From: Limnobacter sp. 130 | GTDB lineage: Bacteria; Pseudomonadota; Gammaproteobacteria; Burkholderiales; Burkholderiaceae_B | Reading direction: 5' to 3' | DNA: 64,000 bases | Assembly: GCF_902506325.1 (NCBI RefSeq) | Contig: NZ_LR732333.1 | Coordinates: forward strand, 248,001-312,000 | Shown: positions 34,652 to 44,476 of the stretch, one piece after another | How the letters are laid out: the number at the start of each line of letters is the position of its first letter | How positions within the stretch are numbered: the stretch's first letter is position 1 | The notes under the pieces: generated by a model | What the model saw: the letters and a program-made list of their open reading frames with translations, nothing else | What the model was told of the DNA's origin: nothing | The model's database searches: none | Position numbers and translations under genes: made by a program

Positions 34652-35904
34652 TGGGCAACCTGCAAACTGTTCAAACGGCTAATTCGAATGGAAGCCGGCG
34701 GGTGGCTGTCGTAAAACGCCGAATGAAGTGGATCCGGTGTTAGCGTAGACGCATTGTCTTGATACAGCTTCACCAAGGCACTCACCAAGTGCTGGGGTGC
34801 GCTTTGTTGGGCTGCATAGGCATCCGCCTCAAATTCATGTTTGCGGCTAAGCCAGGACATCACTGGGCGAATCGGGAAAGTAAAGTAGGGTAATACCATC
34901 ATGAACAACACCAAGGCCATGGCTTGCGCGCCATTGGCCAAATCGGGATTCACGCCCAATTCAGAATAAAACCACGGTGTATTGGCCAGCACGCCAAGTA
35001 CATAGAACATGACAAGGCTGCCAATGCCTGAAAAAGCCAAGTGCTTCACGATGTGTTTTTTCTTGAAGTGGCCAAGTTCATGCGCCAACACGGCTTCAAT
35101 TTGATCGTCGTTCAGGCGTGAAAGCAGGGTGTCGAAAAACACGATTCGTTTGGCTTTGCCCATGCCGCTGAAGTAGGCATTGCCGTGGCTGGAGCGTTTG
35201 CTGCCGTCCATCACAAACAGGCCGTTTGAATCAAATCCGCAACGCTGCAGCAGGTCAATGATCCGCTGGCGCGTTGCGCCGTCCTCAAGTGGCGTGAACT
35301 TGTTGAAAATGGGGGCGATCACGGTGGGGAACAGCCACATCAACAGCAGGCTGAAACCAAACCACAAAGCCCAGGCGTAAACCCACCACTGCTGGCCAGC
35401 TTCGCGCATCAGGTAGAGCACAGCGAGCACCAGCGGACCGCCGATCAGTGCGCCCACCAACAGGCCTTTGAGCCAGTCGCCAATGAACAAGCCCTTTTTC
35501 ATGCGGTTAAAGCCAAAACGTTCTTCAAGCACAAACTGTTTGTAATACGACAGGGGCAAGTCGAGTACGCTGCCAATCAAACCCACTACGGCAATCAGCA
35601 ACAAACCCGCCAAAATACCCTCTGCGGTGGTGCTCGTGAAACTTTGAATCCATTCCAGACCGCCCAACAAGGTGAAGCCCATCAAAATGGTGGCCTCAAT
35701 CAGCACGTTGACCATGCCCAAGCGGGTTTTGGCAACAGAGTAGTCCGCAGCCTTTTGGTGGTCTTGCAAGCTGATCTGTTCACTGAATTCGGCTGGCACT
35801 TGCGCGCGGTTCATGGCGATGTGCCTCACCTGGCGACTGGCCAGGTACAGGCGAAGTGCCACACTTAAAACCACAGTCAGAACAAAGACTTCAGTAAAAA
35901 CCAT
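34648..35904 (-). CDS. M48-family (Ste24-like) membrane metalloprotease
   Basis: A 418-residue integral-membrane zinc protease of the CAAX prenyl protease 1/Ste24 type. Several hydrophobic segments surround the zinc motif HELGHFKKKH (about residue 276), with the third ligand glutamate in RKHEFEADAYA (about 360). In bacteria such proteins are thought to act in membrane-protein quality control. It heads an overlapping three-gene group with phhB and rsgA, also seen in other betaproteobacteria. It stands divergent from orn. Confidence 0.92.
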   Translation of the reverse strand: MVFTEVFVLTVVLSVALRLYLASRQVRHIAMNRAQVPAEFSEQISLQDHQKAADYSVAKTRLGMVNVLIEATILMGFTLLGGLEWIQSFTSTTAEGILAGLLLIAVVGLIGSVLDLPLSYYKQFVLEERFGFNRMKKGLFIGDWLKGLLVGALIGGPLVLAVLYLMREAGQQWWVYAWALWFGFSLLLMWLFPTVIAPIFNKFTPLEDGATRQRIIDLLQRCGFDSNGLFVMDGSKRSSHGNAYFSGMGKAKRIVFFDTLLSRLNDDQIEAVLAHELGHFKKKHIVKHLAFSGIGSLVMFYVLGVLANTPWFYSELGVNPDLANGAQAMALVLFMMVLPYFTFPIRPVMSWLSRKHEFEADAYAAQQSAPQHLVSALVKLYQDNASTLTPDPLHSAFYDSHPPASIRISRLNSLQVAQ

Positions 35905-35994
35905 TTCTTGCTACCACCCTTGATTAATTTGCGCTTCAATGCCTGTGAGACAATACCGTTCTCTTAAGATTCAAACTCAAAGCTCAAGCAAATT

Positions 35995-36627
35995 ATGTCA
36001 CAAGCCACGCCAAGTTCCACCCCCGTTGAAACCAAGATTCCCCGCGACGACAATCGACTGGTGTGGGTTGATATGGAAATGACCGGGCTAGACCCGTTTA
36101 ACGACAAAATCATAGAAGTCGCGGTGGTGGTGACCGACAGTGAATTGAATGTGTTGGAAGAGGGGCCTGTGCTGGCCATTCACCAAGCCGATGAAATCCT
36201 GGCGGGTATGGATGCCTGGAACACAAGTACCCACGGCAAGAGCGGCCTGACTGCGCGCGTGAAAGAATCCACTATCGATGAAGCCCAGGCCGAGGAATTG
36301 TTGATTGAGTTTTTGGCCAAGTACATTGGCCCAAATAAAAGCCCCATGTGCGGCAACAGCATTTGCCAGGATCGTCGCTTCATGGCCAAGTACATGCCCA
36401 AGCTTGAAGCGTATTTTCACTATCGAAATCTGGATGTCAGCACGCTGAAAGAATTGTGCAAGCGCTGGAACCCCACAACAGCCCGAAAATTTGTGAAAAA
36501 GACCAAACACACTGCCTTGGCCGATATTCACGAATCAATTGATGAACTTCGCTTTTACCGGGAACATTTTATTGTGGCGCCAGAGTCGAAGGCGGACACG
36601 GCAACTCCGGCAACGCCTGCGGCCTGA
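35995..36627 (+). CDS. orn: Oligoribonuclease
   Basis: A 210-residue DEDDh 3'-5' exonuclease that degrades di- to pentaribonucleotides, including the pGpG product of cyclic di-GMP turnover. The first acidic pair is in [12 protein letters not shown], the third motif in [10 protein letters not shown] and the last in [14 protein letters not shown]. An N-terminal extension of about 20 residues and a low-complexity tail ([13 protein letters not shown]) make it longer than the 181-residue E. coli enzyme. The tail is the part that overlaps the opposing MATE gene by 59 bases. Confidence 0.95.
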   Translation: MSQATPSSTPVETKIPRDDNRLVWVDMEMTGLDPFNDKIIEVAVVVTDSELNVLEEGPVLAIHQADEILAGMDAWNTSTHGKSGLTARVKESTIDEAQAEELLIEFLAKYIGPNKSPMCGNSICQDRRFMAKYMPKLEAYFHYRNLDVSTLKELCKRWNPTTARKFVKKTKHTALADIHESIDELRFYREHFIVAPESKADTATPATPAA

Positions 36628-37987
36628 TATCAAGGGCATTGCGCTGGCGCATCACATGGGCCAGTAACAGTGCCAAGCAGAGACTTGCCAGCAACAAGCC
36701 CTCGGCGCTGGCAATCCAGAAACCCTGCGACTTTAAGGGGTTTTGTTGCCAAACGCCCAGCCACATTCCTCCGCCAATGCCCACAAACCACAGACTGATC
36801 AGGTAAATCAACATGGGGCGAGCCGATACCCGGTAGGCACGCAGGGAGAATGAGCAGAGCGTTTGAGCAGCATCAATGAAGTGGTAGGCAATCACCCACG
36901 GCATCAAGCCCAGTGCAACTTCAATGGTTTTTGTGTCTTTGGTGTAAAACGAAATCAATTCCCGATCGAATACATACAAACCCAGGCACACAAAGGTTGC
37001 GACCAGCATGGCTGTCTCAATGCCTCGCTTCACGATGACACCGGCGTACCGGTTATGCCCCGCGCCAATTTGCTGCGAGGCCAGAACCGTGGTGGCATTG
37101 CCCAAGGACAAACACACCATGTAAGCCATTGCCGCCATATTGGACACAATTTGATGGCCGCCCAATTGATAAACATCAAAGCGTGACACCAGCAGTGCAA
37201 TCACCGTGAATGAGCTGACCTCAATCAGATAAGAACTACCAATTGGCAAGCCAAGCCGAAGAATCTGCCCAAGTCGATGCCAGTCAGGCTTCAAGCTTCG
37301 AATGGATTTGAATTCTCTGTAATGCTTGTCGAACAGCCAAATGAAGGCTGAAATACCAAGCACCAGCCACATGGTTGCCGCTGTGGCCCAGCCAAATCCG
37401 GCTGCACCCATGGCCGGTAGGCCCCACCCACCCTGCATGAACCAAATGTTCAGAGGGATTTTCAGCAACAGCATGAGCACTTGCAGTGCCACCACAATTT
37501 GTGGGCGTGAAATAGACTGGTTCAGCGCATAAAACACGCGAAACACCAAGGCTGCGGGCAAGCCCCAGGCAATGCCAAGCAGGTAGCCACGGGTGTCCTT
37601 GGCAATGTCTAAGGGCGTGTTGGTGAGCTGGAATATTGGATCAGGATTGAGCAACACGGCCATGCCAATGCTGCTCATGGTGAGTGCAAGCCACACACCT
37701 TGCACAGCGTCCTCTCCAACTTTGCGGTAGTCTCCTGCGCCGAAGTGAGCAGAACAGATGGGAGTCAGGCCAATAATGACGCCCATCAAACCCACATAAA
37801 GGCTGATGTAAATAGACGACCCCACTGCCATGGCCGCCAGCACGTCGGGTCCAGCTTGCCCGGCCATCAGGGTGTCGACAAGACCATTGCCCATCACGGC
37901 CAGTTGCCCCAGTAAAATGGGCAAGGCCTGGTTCAGCAGTGCTCTGCGTGGCCGGTTTTGGGCGAATAAAACAACATGACTGGCCAT
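36569..37987 (-). CDS. MATE-family multidrug exporter (NorM type)
   Basis: A 472-residue exporter with 12 hydrophobic segments. The start [29 protein letters not shown] (in two parts) is typical of NorM, and a second repeat half begins near residue 250 ([16 protein letters not shown]). Such proteins expel cationic drugs by sodium or proton antiport. The 3' end overlaps orn by 59 bases, covering only a poorly conserved C-terminal tail. It follows the glycosyltransferase gene by 9 bases, so the two are probably co-transcribed. Confidence 0.9.
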   Translation of the reverse strand: MASHVVLFAQNRPRRALLNQALPILLGQLAVMGNGLVDTLMAGQAGPDVLAAMAVGSSIYISLYVGLMGVIIGLTPICSAHFGAGDYRKVGEDAVQGVWLALTMSSIGMAVLLNPDPIFQLTNTPLDIAKDTRGYLLGIAWGLPAALVFRVFYALNQSISRPQIVVALQVLMLLLKIPLNIWFMQGGWGLPAMGAAGFGWATAATMWLVLGISAFIWLFDKHYREFKSIRSLKPDWHRLGQILRLGLPIGSSYLIEVSSFTVIALLVSRFDVYQLGGHQIVSNMAAMAYMVCLSLGNATTVLASQQIGAGHNRYAGVIVKRGIETAMLVATFVCLGLYVFDRELISFYTKDTKTIEVALGLMPWVIAYHFIDAAQTLCSFSLRAYRVSARPMLIYLISLWFVGIGGGMWLGVWQQNPLKSQGFWIASAEGLLLASLCLALLLAHVMRQRNALDIRPQALPELPCPPSTLAPQ

Positions 37988-37996
37988 GCCAAACCT

Positions 37997-39787
37997 TTAA
38001 CGACCGTTGCTTGTTGCCTGGTGGGTTCGCGCGTAAAGGAAGAAGAACTCGTGACGGTCCGAGTTTCGGTTGCCGGTCCAGATCAACTCCCACTGCTCTG
38101 ATGCCTTGGACTCAAAATCCACTTTGATCTTCAGGCTTTGGCGGGTGTCGTCTTGTACAAGCAAGTACTCGCATTCCGCAGCTTCCTTGAATTGCCCCTT
38201 GCGAATGAAATCGACGTTGGCATGGTACTGAAGTGTGGCTCGCTGCGCATAGCCCAGATTGTAGTCACCCACACACTCCCTGCCAGCGGCTGCCTGGTGG
38301 TTCTCTACGGCGTAGGTGATTTCCTCGCCCAGCACCTTGAAGCTTTTTGCATAGTCAATTCTGGGGATCCAGAGCGTCATCATGAGCAGCCACAGCAAAA
38401 TAACGCCACCAGTGGTCAATACCATGGGGCGCCATAGGGCACGGCTTCCTGAGGCGGTGCGCCAAATGATTAGCCGAACCCAGGCAATGCTGGCCAAAAA
38501 AGCCAGCGCCAGTTCAAGACCGATGACATCGGGCACATAACCAGGGGATAACTTTTCGAAGTTGGCGGCTATTTTTGCCGGGAATCCGAACGTGGCAGCA
38601 GTCCAGCCCAGCCAAACCAACACAGCTGCGAAGGTGAACCACAGCACTGCAAACCAGTCGATCAGGCTGATCAAGCCCCGTTTCATGGTTGAAAGCCCGA
38701 TTGCTGCCAGCACCGAAAGGGGTGCCAACAATGGGAAATAGTTGGCTTCGTCTGCAGGATTGGTGATCAACAAAACCACGACACCAGCCACTGCGCCGGC
38801 CAAAGGAATGCGAATTGAGGGTTCGCTCAACGCCTTTCGGTAGCGCCAAATGGTCCAGCACGCCATGGGCAAAATTGGCCACAAAAACCAGGTCAGGGTT
38901 TTCAGGGTGACCACCAGTTTGGGGAAGTCGAACGATTGGCTCGGGTCCAGAATCAGGAACCTGCGTACATTCCATTCATTCCAGGCGTTCCACCACAACT
39001 CGCCGTTTTTCTGACTCATCAACCAGAAAAACCAGATTGCGAAAGGCACCGCGAACACGGCGGCTGCCCTGGTCATGCGCCGAAGCAATCCAAAACGCAG
39101 AAAACTGTGAGTTGTCGAGCTGACAAGCAGCAGGAGCAAGAATGGCAAGCAGTGTGCCCAGCCCCGCGCAAAAAAGGCAATGGCGATGCCTGCACCCAGC
39201 ATCCAGCCCGCGCCAATTGGGCGGTCGAGCGAACGCACAGCGCCCAGCAACATGATTGAAATGCCAGCCAGCTCGGCTATTTCCGGCACTTGCATATGCG
39301 ATCGAACCAGCAGGCCCAGTGTGCCCAAAAAGCAGAGCACCGACGCATCCGCCACCGCGCGGGCATAATCAACGCGGGTGGGGGCTGTGCCAAGGGGGTC
39401 TTCAGGTTGCAATTCAACACGCTTGGCGAGACGGTAGGTGGTATTCCAGATGGCCCAGCCAGCCAGAATCATCCAGAACACATTGCCCAGTCGCATGGCA
39501 TCGTCGAGCCAGTTGTATGGAAGGTTGATCCACAATGCGATTTTTCCGAACACCCCCGATAGCCATGCGGACAACAGCCCCCCCTCGACATAAAGGCGAT
39601 CGCCAATTTGTGAAAGTGCCCATTCCGAGAAAGGCAATTGGGACAGGGTAAAGCTTTGCCCGAAGCCGGCTGCGTCGTCGGGTTTCCAGGGGGTGCGCGC
39701 AAAAAGCCCTGGCAGGACATAGAGCAAAATCAAGCCCCAGAGGAGCCTGCGCGACAAACGGGTGTTGTTGGCTGCGGTGATGACCAT
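37997..39787 (-). CDS. Membrane glycosyltransferase (GT83/ArnT-like)
   Basis: A 596-residue polytopic protein resembling the ArnT/PMT GT-C glycosyltransferases, which move sugars from undecaprenyl phosphate onto lipid A or proteins. The first periplasmic loop has the acidic pair in ARTPWKPDDAAGF, as expected of the catalytic site. About ten to twelve hydrophobic segments follow, and a soluble C-terminal domain starts at about residue 480. There are no arn or pmt neighbours. Acceptor and donor are unknown. Confidence 0.8.
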   Translation of the reverse strand: MVITAANNTRLSRRLLWGLILLYVLPGLFARTPWKPDDAAGFGQSFTLSQLPFSEWALSQIGDRLYVEGGLLSAWLSGVFGKIALWINLPYNWLDDAMRLGNVFWMILAGWAIWNTTYRLAKRVELQPEDPLGTAPTRVDYARAVADASVLCFLGTLGLLVRSHMQVPEIAELAGISIMLLGAVRSLDRPIGAGWMLGAGIAIAFFARGWAHCLPFLLLLLVSSTTHSFLRFGLLRRMTRAAAVFAVPFAIWFFWLMSQKNGELWWNAWNEWNVRRFLILDPSQSFDFPKLVVTLKTLTWFLWPILPMACWTIWRYRKALSEPSIRIPLAGAVAGVVVLLITNPADEANYFPLLAPLSVLAAIGLSTMKRGLISLIDWFAVLWFTFAAVLVWLGWTAATFGFPAKIAANFEKLSPGYVPDVIGLELALAFLASIAWVRLIIWRTASGSRALWRPMVLTTGGVILLWLLMMTLWIPRIDYAKSFKVLGEEITYAVENHQAAAGRECVGDYNLGYAQRATLQYHANVDFIRKGQFKEAAECEYLLVQDDTRQSLKIKVDFESKASEQWELIWTGNRNSDRHEFFFLYARTHQATSNGR

Positions 39788-39804
39788 ATTCTTATTGTGT
39801 CCGG

Positions 39805-39841
39805 AAAAACAAAAGGCAGCCAGTTTGCCTGAGCTGCCTTT
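39805..39841 (-). terminator. Rho-independent terminator of rpmE2
   Basis: On the minus strand AAAGGCAGC (39841-39833) and GCTGCCTTT (39820-39812) form a 9-base stem with a 12-base loop, followed by TTGTTTTT. It separates rpmE2 from the glycosyltransferase gene. Confidence 0.85.
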
Positions 39842-39863
39842 GTATGATCACTTGCGCGAAAAA

Positions 39864-40115
39864 TTACTTCTTGAAGCGATCGAAGCGACGACGGAATTTC
39901 TCAACGCGACCAGCGGTATCCACGATTGTGTTTTGTGCGCCAGTGTAGAAGGGGTGAGATTCAGAGCTCACGTCCAGCTTGATCAAAGGATATTCCTTGC
40001 CTTCGTGCTCGCCTGACTCGCGGCTAGGCGCTGTTGAGCGGCAAATGAATTTGAAGCCGTTGGACATGTCCACGAACAACACTTCGCGATAATTTGGGTG
40101 AATGCCATCTTTCAT
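39864..40115 (-). CDS. rpmE2: 50S ribosomal protein L31 type B
   Basis: An 83-residue L31 paralogue. The start [20 protein letters not shown] and the SHPFYTG segment (about residue 54) are diagnostic. The zinc-binding CxxC pairs of type A are lacking; only one cysteine (FICRST) remains, so it is the zinc-independent form that usually replaces type A in zinc shortage. ATG at 40115 has GGAG at six bases; an upstream in-frame start adds seven non-conserved residues. It has its own promoter and terminator. Confidence 0.94.
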   Translation of the reverse strand: MKDGIHPNYREVLFVDMSNGFKFICRSTAPSRESGEHEGKEYPLIKLDVSSESHPFYTGAQNTIVDTAGRVEKFRRRFDRFKK

Positions 40116-40207
40116 GAGTTTCTCCGTTGCAGCCAACCTGGCGGTTAATTGGTCAAAATGCCAATCGACAAAGCCAAATCACTTGCTGGTTAATTAGGTA
40201 ACCGCAA

Positions 40208-40236
40208 ATTATAGGGTTACATATACCTTTGGTCAA
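40208..40236 (-). promoter_or_regulatory. rpmE2 promoter (sigma70 type)
   Basis: On the minus strand TTGACC (40236-40231) and a perfect TATAAT (40213-40208) are separated by 17 bases. Predicted leader length is about 85 bases. The -35 begins one base after the T-tract of the groL terminator. No Zur-like palindrome was obvious in the leader. Confidence 0.75.
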
Positions 40237-40237
40237 G

Positions 40238-40278
40238 AAAAAAACCGCCGGCAGGTTTTGGTCCGGCCGGCGGTTTTT
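40238..40278 (-). terminator. Rho-independent terminator of groESL
   Basis: GCCGGCGG with flanking T/A bases (40266-40278) pairs with 40240-40252 to give a 13-base stem around a 13-base loop, followed on the minus strand by a run of seven T. It is symmetric enough to work in both directions. Confidence 0.9.
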
Positions 40279-40304
40279 CAAGCAGTAAAGCTTGGCAGTG
40301 GCAA

Positions 40305-42271
<1,967 letters not shown>

Positions 42272-42333
42272 GGATACCACTCCTAAATTTGTCTTTTAAA
42301 AAGAATTGCTTAGAGAAACTGACGGATGTGTTG

Positions 42334-42360
42334 TTAGCACTCAACGTCATCGAGTGCTAA
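42334..42360. promoter_or_regulatory. CIRCE operator (HrcA binding site)
   Basis: TTAGCACTC (42334-42342), nine bases, then GAGTGCTAA (42352-42360) is a perfect match to the CIRCE consensus. It overlaps the predicted start site of groSL, so HrcA would block initiation. Confidence 0.96.
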
Positions 42361-42388
42361 TAATAGGGGCGGGGGGAAGGTATTTCAA
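42360..42388 (-). promoter_or_regulatory. groSL promoter
   Basis: On the minus strand TTGAAA (42388-42383) and TATTAT (42365-42360) are 17 bases apart, a good sigma70 promoter. The same stretch carries CTTGAAA and CCCCTATTA, close to a sigma32 promoter, so both may use it. The -10 touches the CIRCE edge. Confidence 0.7.
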
Positions 42389-42476
42389 GGGGAGGGGTGA
42401 AAAAAAGTTGCCTGCAAGCGGGGCGTCAGTCACTTTTGTTTACACTAGAGGTCGATTTAACCTTGCATCCCAAAGA

Positions 42477-43334
42477 ATGAACAAAGCCAAGTCAGTTTTT
42501 ATTGTCCTGTTTCTCATCCTGATCAACCTCAGTTTGCTGCACGTGGCCACCATGAGTTGGCATAGCCCACTGGGCCCCGGCTGGATCGGTGTCTTTGTAT
42601 TGGCCTTACCCAATTTTTATTTGTTCGTGTGGATGTTCATGAGACGCAGGGCGCGTACGTCCCGCAACCTCCATTTCCTTATGGCCAGCAATTTGATGGG
42701 CATTGCGTTGGTGCTTACCGATCCTGCAATGGAATCCGATCCGTGGCCACTTGTGATTGGAAATTTGATTTTCTTTGGCAGCATTGCCTATATTTTCTGG
42801 TATTCCAATTTGGGCGAGCGTAGTAATGCAGAGCTAAAAGAAGGTGAAAAATTACCTGTGTTTCAGCTTCAAACATTGGAGGGGGAGAGTTTTTCGAGTG
42901 AGCAATTCAAAGGCTCGGCCTGGCTTCTCATGTTCTACCGAGGTAACTGGTGCCCCTTGTGCATGACACAAATTGGCGAAGTGGCCGGGCGCTATATTGA
43001 GCTTGATCGCTTGGGTGTGAAAGTCGCGTTGATCAGCCCGCAGCCCGAATCGAAAACCCAGGAACTGGCCAAGCGCTTTAAAGTACCCATGAAATTTTTT
43101 GTTGATACCGAATTCAAGGCCAGCAAGAAACTGAAGTTGATGCATGAAAACGGTGTGCCGTTTGGCATGAATTGGCTGGGGCATGGCGAAGACACGGTAC
43201 TGCCCACGGTGTTGATCATCAACAAACACGGTCGAATTGTGTATTCAGACCAAACTTCAAATTACCGGGTTCGGCCCGAGCCCGAGCAATTTCTGGAAGT
43301 GGCACGCCAAAAGCTGGTTGGCGCCGAGTCCTGA
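42477..43334 (+). CDS. Membrane-anchored thioredoxin-fold redoxin (AhpC/TSA-like)
   Basis: A 285-residue protein with three or four N-terminal hydrophobic helices (about 5-25, 30-50, 62-80, 85-105), followed by a peroxiredoxin/thioredoxin domain. The active site is FYRGNWCPLCMTQ with a CxxC. The domain continues with VALISPQPESKTQELAKRF and the cis-proline-like region PTVLIINKHGRIV. Orientation suggests a reductase or peroxiredoxin tethered to the inner membrane; the side cannot be decided. The open frame extends into the groSL promoter, but ATG at 42477 starts the first helix. Confidence 0.82.
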   Translation: MNKAKSVFIVLFLILINLSLLHVATMSWHSPLGPGWIGVFVLALPNFYLFVWMFMRRRARTSRNLHFLMASNLMGIALVLTDPAMESDPWPLVIGNLIFFGSIAYIFWYSNLGERSNAELKEGEKLPVFQLQTLEGESFSSEQFKGSAWLLMFYRGNWCPLCMTQIGEVAGRYIELDRLGVKVALISPQPESKTQELAKRFKVPMKFFVDTEFKASKKLKLMHENGVPFGMNWLGHGEDTVLPTVLIINKHGRIVYSDQTSNYRVRPEPEQFLEVARQKLVGAES

Positions 43335-43337
43335 TTC

Positions 43338-44363
43338 TTAACGTGAGCCGCTGGGTGTCGCGGCAGCTTGTTCAGCAGCAGCCTTGCGAATGCTGCTGAT
43401 CAACTCTTTGCTGATTCGGCTTTCCATGCGACGGTGAACAGGTTCAAGTGCCTTGCGCCACAACTCGATTTCAGCACTGCTCAGAATTGTAACTTTGGTG
43501 TTCTTCGATTCCTTTACTTTGTTCAAAGCCTGGGTATTGAGTTTTTCCGCCTCGTCATCGTTTTTGCGTGTGGCATCGACCATGCATTTTTCCAGTGTGG
43601 TGCGTATGTCTGCAGGCAAGCTATTCCAGAATTTGCGGTTCACAATCACGGCATAGCCCAGGTAGCCGTGGTTGGTTACGGCAACGTATTTCTGAACTTC
43701 ATGCATTTTCTTCGAATAAAGATTGGAAGGCGGGTTTTCAGTGCCATCTACCAAACCCGTTTCCAGTGCGGTGTGCACATCTGAAAACGCCAGCGGAATG
43801 GGTGTAGCGCCCAGCGCTTCCATTTGGGCCTCTAGCACTCGGGACGGTTGAATGCGCATTCGTTTGCCTTTCAAATCCTCTGGCAGGCGCAGTGGTGTAT
43901 TTGCACTCATCACCTTAAAACCGTTGTCCCAGTACGCGAGCCCCAAAATTCCACGGTCTTCAAGCTGAGCCAGAAGCTGTCGTCCAATGTCGCCCTGGGT
44001 TACGGTTTTAAGAACCTGGCGGTTCGGGAAAATGTATGGCAGGTCAAATACCTCGAAATCACGCATGCCCAATTGCCCAAATTTGGCCAGTGAAGGCGCC
44101 AGCATTTGCACCGCACCCAACTGAAGAGCCTCGAGCTCTTCTCGGTCCTTGTACAGTGAAGAATTTGGGTAAACCTCTACCTTTACTCGTCCGCGGGTGC
44201 GTTCTTCAGCAAGCCTCTTGAATTCCAGTGCCGCAATCCCCTTGGGTGTGTTTTCATCGACGACATGGCTGAACTTGATAAAAATAGGGGGCGCCGCACT
44301 GGCGGGTGCCAAGGCAACACCGTGAAGTCCGAGTAGAAGTCCAAGAGCTGACAAATATTTCAT
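43338..44363 (-). CDS. dctP: TRAP transporter substrate-binding protein (DctP family)
   Basis: A 341-residue exported binding protein for dicarboxylates or other carboxylates. The signal peptide ends at about residue 23 (APASA, then A). The conserved DctP arginine and neighbours are in KRMRIQPSRVLEAQM, and the signature ALETGLVDGTENPPSNLYSKKMHEVQKY follows. The permease subunits DctQ and DctM are not in the window. It is divergent from a DctS/DctR-like two-component system, so it may be both the transported-ligand receptor and a regulated target. The ligand is probably a C4-dicarboxylate, by context only. Confidence 0.9.
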   Translation of the reverse strand: MKYLSALGLLLGLHGVALAPASAAPPIFIKFSHVVDENTPKGIAALEFKRLAEERTRGRVKVEVYPNSSLYKDREELEALQLGAVQMLAPSLAKFGQLGMRDFEVFDLPYIFPNRQVLKTVTQGDIGRQLLAQLEDRGILGLAYWDNGFKVMSANTPLRLPEDLKGKRMRIQPSRVLEAQMEALGATPIPLAFSDVHTALETGLVDGTENPPSNLYSKKMHEVQKYVAVTNHGYLGYAVIVNRKFWNSLPADIRTTLEKCMVDATRKNDDEAEKLNTQALNKVKESKNTKVTILSSAEIELWRKALEPVHRRMESRISKELISSIRKAAAEQAAATPSGSR

Positions 44364-44476
44364 ATTGCGGCTTGTGTGTAGGTATTCATTGAAAATTCCA
44401 GAGTAGGGCAGTCCTCACCATTGTGGGTTTCCACATCCCTTGAAATCTTTTTGCCATTTCGTGGCACTATCCAGCC

